Source: a virus. Taken from it: a DNA stretch of 36,594 nt. The notes beneath the pieces were generated by a model that was given only the letters and a program-made list of their open reading frames with translations, ran no database searches and was not told the origin of the DNA. The position numbers and the translations under genes are program-made. Below are positions 6,901 through 13,618 of the stretch, in pieces. The first letter of the stretch is position 1; every line of letters starts with the position of its first letter. Location: positions 1-36,594 of the IMG/VR virus record IMGVR_UViG_3300033149_002552; one strand, written 5' to 3'.

Positions 6901-7130
6901 CGTTCCGCCACTCTCTGCACCAACCGCGCCTCTAGGCTCAGGCTACTGGCGATCATAGCGACTAGATCATCAAGGGGGATCTCCTCGTTGCCGCCTCCTG
7001 TGCCTCGGCAAACGGGACAGTCAACCGGCATCGAGTCTTCGTCATCCTGTTTCCGCCCCGTTCCCTTGCAGCGCGGACACTGGCGAACTATACAGACCAT
7101 GACCTTGTGAGCTACTTGTTTTCGTACCAC
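6897..7130 (-). CDS. DnaJ-type zinc-finger protein
   Basis: A 77-residue protein with the paired repeats CPRCKGTG and CPVCRGTG, the CxxCxGxG signature of the DnaJ central zinc domain. There is no J domain, so it is a stand-alone zinc module, as found in many small phage proteins. The GTG start at 7130 lies 8 bases after AGGAGG. It overlaps the end of the small membrane gene upstream and is coupled (ATGA) to the gene downstream. Possible roles are RNA/DNA binding or protein folding. Confidence 0.75.
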   Translation of the reverse strand: MVRKQVAHKVMVCIVRQCPRCKGTGRKQDDEDSMPVDCPVCRGTGGGNEEIPLDDLVAMIASSLSLEARLVQRVAER

Positions 7131-7252
7131 TTTTCTTCCCTCCTCGATATGCGCGAGCTCTGCATTGACGCCGCAATCACCGCAATCAGCAGAAGCCCTG
7201 CTGCAAACACCACTCCGAATGTAATCCCTACTTTAACCACTGCCTCTTCCAC
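7112..7252 (-). CDS. 46-residue single-pass membrane peptide
   Basis: Small gene in what would otherwise be an empty stretch. GTG start at 7252 preceded by TTGGAGGTTATC (good ribosome site). One hydrophobic segment (about residues 8-29, FGVVFAAGLLLIAVIAA) and a charged C-terminal tail (SRISRREEKWYENK). It overlaps the zinc-finger gene by 19 bases, and its 3' end carries that gene's ribosome site. No family can be named for so short a protein. Confidence 0.6.
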   Translation of the reverse strand: MEEAVVKVGITFGVVFAAGLLLIAVIAASMQSSRISRREEKWYENK

Positions 7253-7319
7253 GATAACCTCCAATGATTCCGCGTGGTCTACCCGGGGACACCAGCCAGG
7301 CCACGCTATGACAATACGA

Positions 7320-7787
7320 TCAACTACCTGCTAGGCTATCACCCCCCTTCCCTCTTCCCATCGCCGCGCACCGTTTGCAGAGGCCGGAGGTGTTCTTGTC
7401 CGTGATCGGCTCATCGCAATCATCACCACCGCACGTCCGGCCCTGGGAGTACGCTCTCGATTCTTGCCTCCAGCCAGCATACCAGCGCTTTCGGCCATAC
7501 CGCGCCTTCCGCTCTCTCGTTTTCGCGTTGCCTGCTTCGAGGCGCTCTCTCCACTCCTGGTATGCCGCACGTCGCTCGATTGTCCAGCCGATCATGCACG
7601 GACAGTCGGGCGCGGTGCACGTGGCGCAGTCCCAGTAGCCGCCCGCCAGTACGCATGGGAGAGAGTCCGCGTCAGGGCAGGACGCACAGAAGGCACCGGC
7701 GTACTGACAGAGACGGACGCGCTTGACGACCTCCGGCGGCTTCGGGGCGGCCCGTACCACAGCAGCGGCTTCGGCGTCAGCGTTCAT
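7320..7787 (-). CDS. Cys-rich zinc-binding protein
   Basis: A 155-residue protein from ATG 7787, which overlaps the upstream stop as ATGA. It has two Cys clusters: CQYAGAFCASCPDADSLPC plus CATCTAPDCPC in the N-terminal half, and CGGDDCDEP...GLCKRC at the C terminus, the latter resembling the recognition-type zinc fingers of phage regulators. A basic helical linker separates them (KTRERKARYGRKRW). Function unknown, but it is a candidate transcription factor or antiterminator. Confidence 0.68.
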   Translation of the reverse strand: MNADAEAAAVVRAAPKPPEVVKRVRLCQYAGAFCASCPDADSLPCVLAGGYWDCATCTAPDCPCMIGWTIERRAAYQEWRERLEAGNAKTRERKARYGRKRWYAGWRQESRAYSQGRTCGGDDCDEPITDKNTSGLCKRCAAMGRGKGGDSLAGS

Positions 7788-8089
7788 GCGTCGGCCTCCA
7801 GTGCGTCGGCTATGGTACGCATAATATCGCCCCACCGTGATATGCCCCATTGGTCTAGGTCACCAGCCAGCACTCGCCACGGAGCGCCAGGGGCCAGGTT
7901 ATCGGCGGCAACGTCTAGCGCTGCCTCAATGCGTCGCAGCCGATTAAGCTCAGCCTCTACCCCTGCCAGACAATCATCAATATCAGCGGGTAGCCACGTC
8001 AGCGCAACCCATCCCAGGCAAAGGCGCAAGCCGAACCCCTTGTACCAGTAGAACCCACCCCAGCGACCTATTGATAGCATGAATGTCAT
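7784..8089 (-). CDS. Hypothetical protein
   Basis: A 101-residue protein. Its N terminus is aromatic and partly hydrophobic (GGFYWYKGFGLRLCLGWVAL, about residues 11-30). The remainder is helical and acidic (LAGVEAELNRLRRIEAALDV; WGDIMRTIADALEADA). It is coupled on both sides by ATGA overlaps. No family recognised. Confidence 0.6.
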   Translation of the reverse strand: MTFMLSIGRWGGFYWYKGFGLRLCLGWVALTWLPADIDDCLAGVEAELNRLRRIEAALDVAADNLAPGAPWRVLAGDLDQWGISRWGDIMRTIADALEADA

Positions 8090-8574
8090 TTCGCCCCCTT
8101 CCCAAACTCATCCAGTTCGACCAGTGCGTCCCATAGGGGTCGCAGCGGAGCCACGCTATCCCCTGCCCGCCGAATCTGGAGCCTGTACCTGACCGGCTCA
8201 TTGAGCTGGCTCTCTCTATTGCTCTGCTTGTAATACAGACCGTCGCCATTGTCACCTTGATAAGCCGCGTGACGTGGGTCAGGATCGCCGCCGCCCAAGA
8301 AGATCGGCACGGGGACCCGCTCAATAATCATGGCCGCCGCGCTCTTGACGGCTATCAGCTTTCGTATCCAGGCGTCGCGTAGGGTTAGCTCGGATTCGAG
8401 TTCTAGGCACCGCTTTTCCGGCTCCGTGAATCCCTCGATGATCTTCTCTAGTTCCTTTTCCAGCGTGATCACCCGCTCTCGGGAAGCTATAAGCTCGGAT
8501 TGCGGGACCCATTGGTTCACAACTGTGAAGTCAGCAAACGTTACCTTGATGCCTTCGAGTACCTTGTCCATCAA
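8086..8574 (-). CDS. Hypothetical protein with coiled coil
   Basis: A 162-residue protein with a likely coiled coil at about residues 28-60 (ASRERVITLEKELEKIIEG, ELESELTLRD), then a Gly/Asp/Pro-rich stretch (FLGGGDPDPRHAAYQGDNGD) and a short C-terminal domain. It sits between the lytic transglycosylase and another small gene, coupled by 4-base overlaps. Function unknown. Confidence 0.62.
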   Translation of the reverse strand: MMDKVLEGIKVTFADFTVVNQWVPQSELIASRERVITLEKELEKIIEGFTEPEKRCLELESELTLRDAWIRKLIAVKSAAAMIIERVPVPIFLGGGDPDPRHAAYQGDNGDGLYYKQSNRESQLNEPVRYRLQIRRAGDSVAPLRPLWDALVELDEFGKGAK

Positions 8575-9011
8575 TACCTTCCCCCGCTGATAAATCGCGC
8601 GTATGCCTTAGTCTCTTCGGGCAGATGCTTGAACCATGCGTACCCGTGCGCTTTCGTCAGCTTGTCCACGTTGGCAGGGCCATAGTTGTACGCAGCTAAC
8701 GCCCTCCGATAGCCGCCGTACCGCTCCAATAGTTCCGCCATGTACCCCGCTGACAATTCGAGGTTGCCCTTCACGTCCGTCGTCGCTTCCGGCCAGTATT
8801 TCGGATTCATCTGGCCTAGACCCAGGCAGCCGCTTTTCGGATTGACGGCGTCGGGGTCGAACCTGGATTCGGCGTAGATTTGGCGATAGTACATCAAGGG
8901 GTCAAGGCCGTGTGATCTGGCCGCCGCTCCGATTGCGTGGATGATAACCACGCTGGCGGGCGAGCCTGCGAGCATCGTTGTGATTGCCTGGAGCATTGCG
9001 GTGTCAGTCAT
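8571..9011 (-). CDS. Lytic transglycosylase (SLT domain)
   Basis: Peptidoglycan-cleaving enzyme of the soluble lytic transglycosylase fold. The catalytic glutamate is in YAESRFDPDAVNP (E48), followed by GLGQMNP (64-70, the usual GLMQ motif) and RALAAYNYGP (about 103-112). At 146 residues it is little more than the catalytic domain. No signal peptide is evident, so it would need a holin to reach the wall. It lies in the early operon, away from the holin cluster at 21.2-22.0 kb, and may be an endolysin or a virion-associated wall enzyme. Confidence 0.88.
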   Translation of the reverse strand: MTDTAMLQAITTMLAGSPASVVIIHAIGAAARSHGLDPLMYYRQIYAESRFDPDAVNPKSGCLGLGQMNPKYWPEATTDVKGNLELSAGYMAELLERYGGYRRALAAYNYGPANVDKLTKAHGYAWFKHLPEETKAYARFISGGRY

Positions 9012-9222
9012 TGGCGGTTGCCTCAGCTTTGCGAATGAATTCAGCGTAACACGCCTTATGCCACGTCGTTCTGACTAGATGTGGAAATGGCACCTGGTCG
9101 CAATGACAAACCTCTTCCGTCCACAGCAAATCCACTAGGGCAACCGTGGCGCAATTACGGCCACAGCCAGGACAATTGTTATTCCAATCATGATCGATGC
9201 TTCGCCCCCATTTCTCATCCAC
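9004..9222 (-). CDS. Small Cys-rich protein
   Basis: A 72-residue protein with CPGCGRNC in the first third, then CHCDQ and a His/Cys pair (WHKACYAEF), consistent with a small zinc-binding fold. The GTG start at 9222 follows GGAGAGTGAAAC. It lies between the glycoside hydrolase and the transglycosylase, with an 8-base overlap into the latter. Function unknown. Confidence 0.62.
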   Translation of the reverse strand: MDEKWGRSIDHDWNNNCPGCGRNCATVALVDLLWTEEVCHCDQVPFPHLVRTTWHKACYAEFIRKAEATAND

Positions 9223-9225
9223 GTT

Positions 9226-10131
9226 TCACTCTCCTTCCGCCGCTTCCTCACCAGGCGAAAACGACTCATAGAACGGAACGTACAGCCTGTACACCGGCGC
9301 TTGCGGCTCAGGCGTCGGTTGCGGCGCGACGGTCGGCGTCACAGTCGGCACAGTTGCCAGCGCCGCGTATGTCCTGCCTAGATCCGTCATCACCGGCGTG
9401 TCACCGTCCCACACATAGAGCGACGTTCGCGGCCATTCACCATTCGGCAGGCCCGCGTAGAAGACGGCATATCGATCGACACGCTCATTGGCATCGAGCC
9501 ACAGCGTCATCTCTGTCAGCGTGTCCGCGTCCAGGTGGTCAAGCTGGCCGTATTCCGTCACCCAGCACTCCATACCTGGCGTCGCGTCTAGCCAGGCCTC
9601 GAGCTCGGATCGCCAGTCAGGGGAGAAGTTGGTATAGAGGTGGACGTGATACCCTGCAATTTCCTCTTCAGGCCAGCACCCTCGTTGGGCGTGCCACTCC
9701 TGCCGGAACGCTGCCAGCCGCCCCAGGCTAGGCGTAATCCAGCCGCCTATGATGGGCTTCCCCGACGGGTCGCCCTCCTTGATGACGCCCACCATACCGG
9801 CGTATTGCGTTACGGCGTCAACGGTGCTGATACCGTTGTGGTGTGGCTCGTTGCCTATGAGCCAGTACCCGCCTACGTAGCCACGGCCCGTGATGATCTG
9901 GACTCGTTGAATCTGCCAGAGTGCGCCGGTGAGCCCGTGGTAGAACATCGGCACCCATCCGGGCGTATCTCGTTCGCCCGCTCTCCACGTGTAGAACCAG
10001 TCAGCCCCCTGCTCCTGCATGATCTGAGCCACGCCGGGAACGTTATTGCCGCCGGGACCAGCTATGCCGCGCCCATCTGCCAGGGAGACGGTCGGGAGTA
10101 GTAGTATCGCCAGTAGTATCAGCTTTTTCAT
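9226..10131 (-). CDS. Secreted clan GH-A-like glycoside hydrolase with Pro/Thr linker
   Basis: A 301-residue exported enzyme. A clean signal peptide (MKKLILLAILLLPTVSLA) is followed by a TIM-barrel-like domain with GNEPH (E95, probable acid/base), HVHLY (162-166) and WVTEYG (E193, probable nucleophile). These spacings match Asl1-like/clan GH-A hydrolases. After about residue 262 comes a Thr/Pro/Val linker and a tail VYRLYVPFYES, like the C-terminal tails common in Chloroflexota exported proteins. It would act outside the host membrane on a glycan. It is unusual for a phage operon enzyme to carry a classical signal peptide; it could aid lysis, degrade capsule or be a host-derived gene. Confidence 0.75.
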   Translation of the reverse strand: MKKLILLAILLLPTVSLADGRGIAGPGGNNVPGVAQIMQEQGADWFYTWRAGERDTPGWVPMFYHGLTGALWQIQRVQIITGRGYVGGYWLIGNEPHHNGISTVDAVTQYAGMVGVIKEGDPSGKPIIGGWITPSLGRLAAFRQEWHAQRGCWPEEEIAGYHVHLYTNFSPDWRSELEAWLDATPGMECWVTEYGQLDHLDADTLTEMTLWLDANERVDRYAVFYAGLPNGEWPRTSLYVWDGDTPVMTDLGRTYAALATVPTVTPTVAPQPTPEPQAPVYRLYVPFYESFSPGEEAAEGE

Positions 10132-10340
10132 CGTTCCTCCAACTTCTCAGGCTCAATGTAGAACTCGCCCGCCGTCACTTTTTGGCCGCCCACGCTCAGC
10201 CGCACCTTGCGCCGTCGCTTCGGTCGTGCCGCCTTCTCGGACTTTGCCTGCTGGCCTGAGATCCACTTCGCGGCCAGGGGGTAATCGTTCTGCAGGGCGT
10301 AGAGGACAACGGCGGTGAGTTCGTCATCAAGGCGTGTCAT
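10128..10340 (-). CDS. Hypothetical basic protein
   Basis: A 70-residue protein. The N-terminal half is helical (LDDELTAVVLYALQNDYPLAAKW), followed by a strongly basic stretch (KSEKAARPKRRRKVRLS) and a short beta-like tail. ATG 10340 follows GGGAGAACG. It overlaps the glycosidase start (ATGA). It could bind nucleic acid; no family recognised. Confidence 0.6.
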   Translation of the reverse strand: MTRLDDELTAVVLYALQNDYPLAAKWISGQQAKSEKAARPKRRRKVRLSVGGQKVTAGEFYIEPEKLEER

Positions 10341-10566
10341 CGTTCTCCCTCGCTGGTTCCCATTCGACCATATTCAGATCGAGCGCGACCTGTCGTATCA
10401 TGTTTCCCAATTCCGCCGCCTGGAGCCTCGTTTTCACGGCAGTCAATCCCCCGCCCCTGTTTGCCTCTCGTATCCGATCGCACTTCTGAGCCGCCGCGCC
10501 TAGATTGCGGATCGCCTGGTGCCAGAGCGCAAACCACTTCCGGTTGAACTTCCGTGCGGTTGGCAT
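10327..10566 (-). CDS. Hypothetical helical protein
   Basis: A 79-residue protein from the ATG at 10566, whose A is also the last base of the upstream TAA. Charged helices (FNRKWFALWHQAIRNLGAAA; RLQAAELGNMIRQVALDLN). The frame is open further upstream but would overlap the membrane gene. Function unknown. Confidence 0.58.
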   Translation of the reverse strand: MPTARKFNRKWFALWHQAIRNLGAAAQKCDRIREANRGGGLTAVKTRLQAAELGNMIRQVALDLNMVEWEPARENDDTP

Positions 10567-10859
10567 TAGTCTATCTCCGACATGTGGCGGTCGTATGATC
10601 CCACGTACCAGACGGCGATGGGTAGACCGACTGCGACTATGCAAGCTAGGAGGGTCCAAAACGCTTCGCGCGCCGTGGCGACGCTATCCGTGAACACGGC
10701 CAGGGCGACGCCTGCCAGGATGATGAGCATCCCGACGGCGACCTGCACGATGGTGAAGGGAGAGCCTTGGAAGCGGCGACTGTGATCCCAGGAATCGAGT
10801 ATCAGCGCGTAGATGGTGCCGGCTACCAGGGTGAGGAGGCCGACTGTCAGAGTGTTCAC
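10566..10859 (-). CDS. Small membrane protein, three predicted spans
   Basis: A 97-residue protein from GTG 10859 (GTGA overlap with the upstream stop). Hydrophobic segments near residues 3-21 (LTVGLLTLVAGTIYALIL), 37-56 (IVQVAVGMLIILAGVALAVF) and 68-86 (WTLLACIVAVGLPIAVWYV). No lysis or transport motif is visible. It could act at the membrane during infection or superinfection exclusion. Confidence 0.65.
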   Translation of the reverse strand: MNTLTVGLLTLVAGTIYALILDSWDHSRRFQGSPFTIVQVAVGMLIILAGVALAVFTDSVATAREAFWTLLACIVAVGLPIAVWYVGSYDRHMSEID

Positions 10860-11287
10860 GATGTGGCCTCCTTGATTGCGGCCCTGGCGAGACCTAACGC
10901 AGTGACAAGGCAAGCATCGCCTTCATCCGTGCTGGCGCCTACCGTCTCTACGTCAAGTATGGCGTTAGCTAGCCGCTCGATCTGCGCGTCCTTGGCCTGG
11001 ATGATGTCCCGATATGGCGTTACCTCTCCGTCGCCAGTGGCGGCGCGGGCCAGCTTGTGTATGCCCTGCAAGGGCTCGTCATATGCCACGGTATTGAGCA
11101 CGGCCAGGGCCAGATCCTCAAGTTGCGCCTCGACGTCCTGGATGGTCTGCTCGTAGCGGAGACGATTGCGGGCAAAGACGATCCAGCCAGGACGATTCTC
11201 GTCTCGATATGTTTCTGGGTGTGCCAAAATATCCTCTGCCGACTCTTTCCAAACCTTGCGCTCATAATCTGTCAACGGTTCTACCAT
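10856..11287 (-). CDS. Hypothetical protein
   Basis: A 143-residue protein from the ATG at 11287, whose A is shared with the upstream TGA, with GGAGAGGGGGGAG before it. Helical; one region (ERKVWKESAEDILAHPETY) resembles short motifs in other phage hypotheticals, and the C-terminal half looks like a coiled helix (IIQAKDAQIERLANAILDVE). Function unknown. Confidence 0.6.
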   Translation of the reverse strand: MVEPLTDYERKVWKESAEDILAHPETYRDENRPGWIVFARNRLRYEQTIQDVEAQLEDLALAVLNTVAYDEPLQGIHKLARAATGDGEVTPYRDIIQAKDAQIERLANAILDVETVGASTDEGDACLVTALGLARAAIKEATS

Positions 11288-11682
11288 CACTCCCCCCTCT
11301 CCATAAGCAGCGGTTGCAATTCCCGCCCGTGCTCTCTCTCCCATGCCCGCCTCAGATGCCCGTCCCGCTCGAATATCCGCACGGCCCGTGATCTGAGCAC
11401 GGCGCGTACCATTTCTAGCTCTGCCTCAGTCTGGATCATGAAGTAGCCGCCGTGTCTACCCTCGACGCTGGCCCCTATCAGCTCTCCGTCTGCGACTAGG
11501 AGTTCGATTGCCTTGCGGACGGCTCTCGTATTGGTTCTCAGTCTGGCTGCCAGTTCCTTGGAGGTGATCGCGGCTCCCTGGCCGCGACATTCCAGGAGTT
11601 CGGTCAGGACGCGGGCCTTGAGCGTTGCATCTGCGGCAGCGAGGGAGTAGTAGGTGAACAGATCGCATTGAGTGGTGATCAT
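11287..11682 (-). CDS. Winged-helix DNA-binding protein
   Basis: A 131-residue protein from ATG 11682. Residues about 22-70 (VLTELLECRGQG, ITSKELAARLRTNTRAVRKA, IELLVADGELIGA) form a helix-turn-helix followed by a wing (EGRHGGYFMI), as in small winged-helix regulators and phage replication-linked HTH proteins. The C terminus is a basic helix. It lies three genes downstream of the replication initiator, so roles in replication or early gene control are both plausible. Confidence 0.72.
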   Translation of the reverse strand: MITTQCDLFTYYSLAAADATLKARVLTELLECRGQGAAITSKELAARLRTNTRAVRKAIELLVADGELIGASVEGRHGGYFMIQTEAELEMVRAVLRSRAVRIFERDGHLRRAWEREHGRELQPLLMERGE

Positions 11683-11683
11683 G

Positions 11684-11929
11684 TTATTGCCTCTTCGCAA
11701 GGACTGCATCATACGGCTCTCCTGGATACTGCGCGCGGCATGTCGCCATCGCCTCTTTTTCCGTCCGGGCCTCAACGAAGCGGCACTCATTCGTGACAAC
11801 CTCAACGTCAACGCGCCAACGCCGGATAGGGCCGAGCTTCTCCTCCTCTTTCGCTTGCGCCTCAAAGAGTCTGTTCTGCTTGCGGATCGCGTTCGCTTCC
11901 GCGCTTCCGAATACAAGTGTTGCGCTCAC
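11684..11929 (-). CDS. Hypothetical protein
   Basis: An 81-residue protein from GTG 11929 (GTGA overlap with the zinc-binding gene). A charged helix in the first half (AEANAIRKQNRLFEAQAKEE) precedes a small alpha/beta part (RWRVDVEVVTNECRFVEA). It may pair with its neighbours in the replication block, but there is no direct evidence. Confidence 0.58.
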   Translation of the reverse strand: MSATLVFGSAEANAIRKQNRLFEAQAKEEEKLGPIRRWRVDVEVVTNECRFVEARTEKEAMATCRAQYPGEPYDAVLAKRQ

Positions 11930-12168
11930 ATCGCCTCCTGGTTACACTCTGGGCATGGCACGCTCTTGCCGAACCAACGGTGCCACGCTGGGAACGGGAA
12001 CCGGATGAATCGCGCCCCGCCGCATATCTGGCACATACCACGCCTTCCCTGCTGAAATCGTACCCGCTCAATGCTCTCGTACTCGATGGGACTGGCAGTC
12101 GTGGTCAGGTCTACGCCCCTTCGTCTGAGCCTGTCCAGTTCGTTCCGTGCCTCGTTGTAGGTTGGCAT
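11926..12168 (-). CDS. Small zinc-finger protein next to the replication initiator
   Basis: An 80-residue protein. A helical N terminus (NEARNELDRLRRRGVDL) is followed by CQICGGARF and CPEC near the end, one treble-clef or ribbon-type zinc site. Its ATG overlaps the stop of the replication initiator (TAATG), so the two are co-translated. Such small partners of DnaD-like proteins can be helicase-loader remnants; this is only inference. Confidence 0.65.
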   Translation of the reverse strand: MPTYNEARNELDRLRRRGVDLTTTASPIEYESIERVRFQQGRRGMCQICGGARFIRFPFPAWHRWFGKSVPCPECNQEAM

Positions 12169-12974
12169 TATCCTGGCTCCAATTCTGCCACGTGCTGCTC
12201 ATATTCCTGGGGCGTGTACCATTTGCTCTCAGACGGCTTCGGCGGCGATATTCCCTGCTCCAGCATTGAGATCGCAAGCCCAGGGGGATTATTGACCTTC
12301 TTCCCTCGCTTCTTGATCTCAGAACACCAGGCGATCACGTGGGCGGAGGGGTGTTCCTGAGACAGTTCTTGGGCCATAGGCGCACTGATTCCCAGATCGA
12401 GAAGCGATTGCAACGCTTTTTTGCCGTTTTCCGAAACAGCAGCAGCATCGCGCGTCGTTTCCGCGCGCTCTGTCTCTGCTTCTGCTGCTGCATCTGCTCT
12501 GCTCTCTTCTGCATCTGCTCTGCTCTCTTCTGCTCTGCTCTGCTCTAGGGCCGTTTCTGGCCGTTTCGCACTCGTTACAGCCTCGTTACAATCCGTTACA
12601 GCCTCGTTACTCTCTTCGGCCTTGCGTGCGCGGTGTCGTTGCACTCTCTCTGCAACGGCCTCGGGTGAATCGCTAGGTGATCGGCGGTGGTGCTTGGCGT
12701 AGTTGGTCACGTACAGGACGCCGTCCCGCTCATCAATCATGCCTCGCTCCGTGAAGGCCGCAATAGCTTCGGTGAACTCGCTCAGCTCGCAGCGGATACG
12801 CCAGGCCGTTCGTTCTAGCTCGTCAAGCTGGCCGGTTTCCTTGCCGCCGTCCTTGTGATCCAGGCGTCCGGCTAATTGGAGTAGGGCGTCGAATATGCCA
12901 CGGTGCGCCCAGGAGAGGGAGCCGGTGTCGGGACTGTCGAGACCCTTGGTGTAGAGTTTGACCCAGGTTTTCAT
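12168..12974 (-). CDS. Replication initiator, DnaD-like/phage replisome-organizer type
   Basis: A 268-residue protein. The N-terminal domain (about 1-95: MKTWVKLYTKGLDSPD, SWAHRGIFDALLQLAGRLDH, a middle HTH-like region, then LYVTNYAKHHR) matches the layout of phage replisome-organizer winged helices. A low-complexity linker (about 110-180; repeated NEAVT and EESRADA units) leads to a C-terminal helical domain (ALQSLLDLGISAPMAQELSQ, PPGLAISMLEQG) like the DnaD/helicase-recruiting region. The linker DNA contains phased iterons (12551-12610) and 21-bp repeats (12490-12547), as the origin of lambda lies in gene O. It would bind the origin and recruit host helicase; no phage polymerase or helicase is present. 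Confidence 0.75.
   Translation of the reverse strand: MKTWVKLYTKGLDSPDTGSLSWAHRGIFDALLQLAGRLDHKDGGKETGQLDELERTAWRIRCELSEFTEAIAAFTERGMIDERDGVLYVTNYAKHHRRSPSDSPEAVAERVQRHRARKAEESNEAVTDCNEAVTSAKRPETALEQSRAEESRADAEESRADAAAEAETERAETTRDAAAVSENGKKALQSLLDLGISAPMAQELSQEHPSAHVIAWCSEIKKRGKKVNNPPGLAISMLEQGISPPKPSESKWYTPQEYEQHVAELEPG
12490..12547. repeat. 21-bp tandem repeats and TGCTC array inside the initiator gene
   Basis: Two exact 21-bp copies (12490-12510 and 12511-12531, GCATCTGCTCTGCTCTCTTCT at its core) followed by three GCTCT/TGCTC units to about 12546. The + strand is almost all pyrimidine. On the minus strand it encodes the repeated EESRADA linker of the initiator. It lies beside the iteron array. 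Confidence 0.85.
12551..12610. repeat. Six helically phased iterons; candidate replication origin
   Basis: On the + strand, YCGTTWC occurs at 12551, 12561, 12572, 12583, 12593 and 12604: two CCGTTTC then four YCGTTAC. Start-to-start distances are 10, 11, 11, 10 and 11 bp, one helical turn each. A related TCGTTGC follows at 12636, three turns further on. The array lies in the linker-coding part of the replication initiator gene, the position of the lambda origin within gene O. Confidence 0.7.
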
Positions 12975-13057
12975 TCTGCCTCACTGTTGGTTATCCTGTT
13001 AAGCGGGCGCGGGGCCGGTCTCAACTCCGGCTTGGCACTATTCGCCGTAGTCTCCAT
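12971..13057 (-). CDS. Possible 28-residue leader peptide upstream of the initiator
   Basis: ATG at 13057, and a TGA that overlaps the initiator ATG as ATGA, the coupling pattern used across this operon. The frame is open further upstream past position 13100. The peptide (METTANSAKPELRPAPRPLN at its start) is Pro/Arg-rich and of unknown function. There is no clear ribosome site, so it is doubtful. Confidence 0.3.
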   Translation of the reverse strand: METTANSAKPELRPAPRPLNRITNSEAE

Positions 13058-13618
13058 CGTGTCTACGGTTTTCGCTCGGGCTTCCGACTCAACTCCAGGC
13101 TTCAACTGGATCCACGCCCGCGCCCTATGGGACGGAGCAGGACTCGAACCTGCTAACGGGGGATTGTGCTACCAGCCACCTAACCCCGCCTATCCGCCGG
13201 GTTCTCTGATAGTCATTCCCCGGCGGTGGGCACGCCACGCCTCACCCGTCCCTCGATTGCCCACCCCTGCCCCCTTCTGTGTGAGCTCACCATGCCCCCT
13301 AGCCCCAGACCGTTTGCATGGCTCCCGCGCTATCATCTGCCCTCAGTGGCCCGTCCTGGTCGCCCAATCCACATTGCCGTCAGACTGGATGCTCTGGCAA
13401 TCGCTATCGAGGCAAGCTGACGGTCTGCCATAATCCAGCAATTGCGGCCACATCGCAGGTTTGCCCAGGTCACATCGTTCTGAGGGGCATGGGAGCCAGC
13501 CACCCAACTGGCCCCCATGCCGAAAGGAGAAGTCGCGCCCGGTCGCCGTCTAAACCGTGTCTCTGCTGGCCTTGCGCCAAGTGTGTACCTGGCCGTCACG
13601 AACGACCGCGCGCTTCTC
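12975..13618 (-). other. Gene-poor gap before the replication initiator
   Basis: About 640 bases with no convincing gene on either strand. Frames on the minus strand (for example 13333-13599, and short peptides near 13200-13270) lack good ribosome sites and show no domain. The gap contains the tRNA-like segment at 13130-13199, an interrupted inverted repeat CCGTAG/CTACGG near 13045-13068 and a partial direct repeat CTCAACTCC (13019 and 13088). A leader RNA, regulatory RNA or decayed gene would all fit. Confidence 0.5.
13130..13199 (-). other. tRNA-like 3' half (T-arm and acceptor), not a canonical tRNA
   Basis: On the minus strand GCAGG-TTCGAGT-CCTGC (13153-13137) is a perfect T-arm. It is followed by TCCGTCC, which pairs with CGGCGGA at 13199-13193 in six of seven positions (one G-U, end mismatch). 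The middle cannot form a proper anticodon arm with T33, and the D-stem is poor. It may be a tRNA relic, a tRNA mimic or an old attachment core. Confidence 0.4.

Noticed and set aside
12490-12547. CRISPR-like array
   Set aside because: The repeats are contiguous 21-bp units with no spacers, inside a coding gene.
13130-13199. A canonical tRNA gene
   Set aside because: T-arm and acceptor are present, but no anticodon stem with T33 can be drawn and the D-arm is poor, so it is listed only as tRNA-like.
13333-13599. An 88-residue minus-strand frame after the RDF-like gene
   Set aside because: No ribosome site at the GTG, no domain, composition unlike neighbours; left as part of the unassigned gap.
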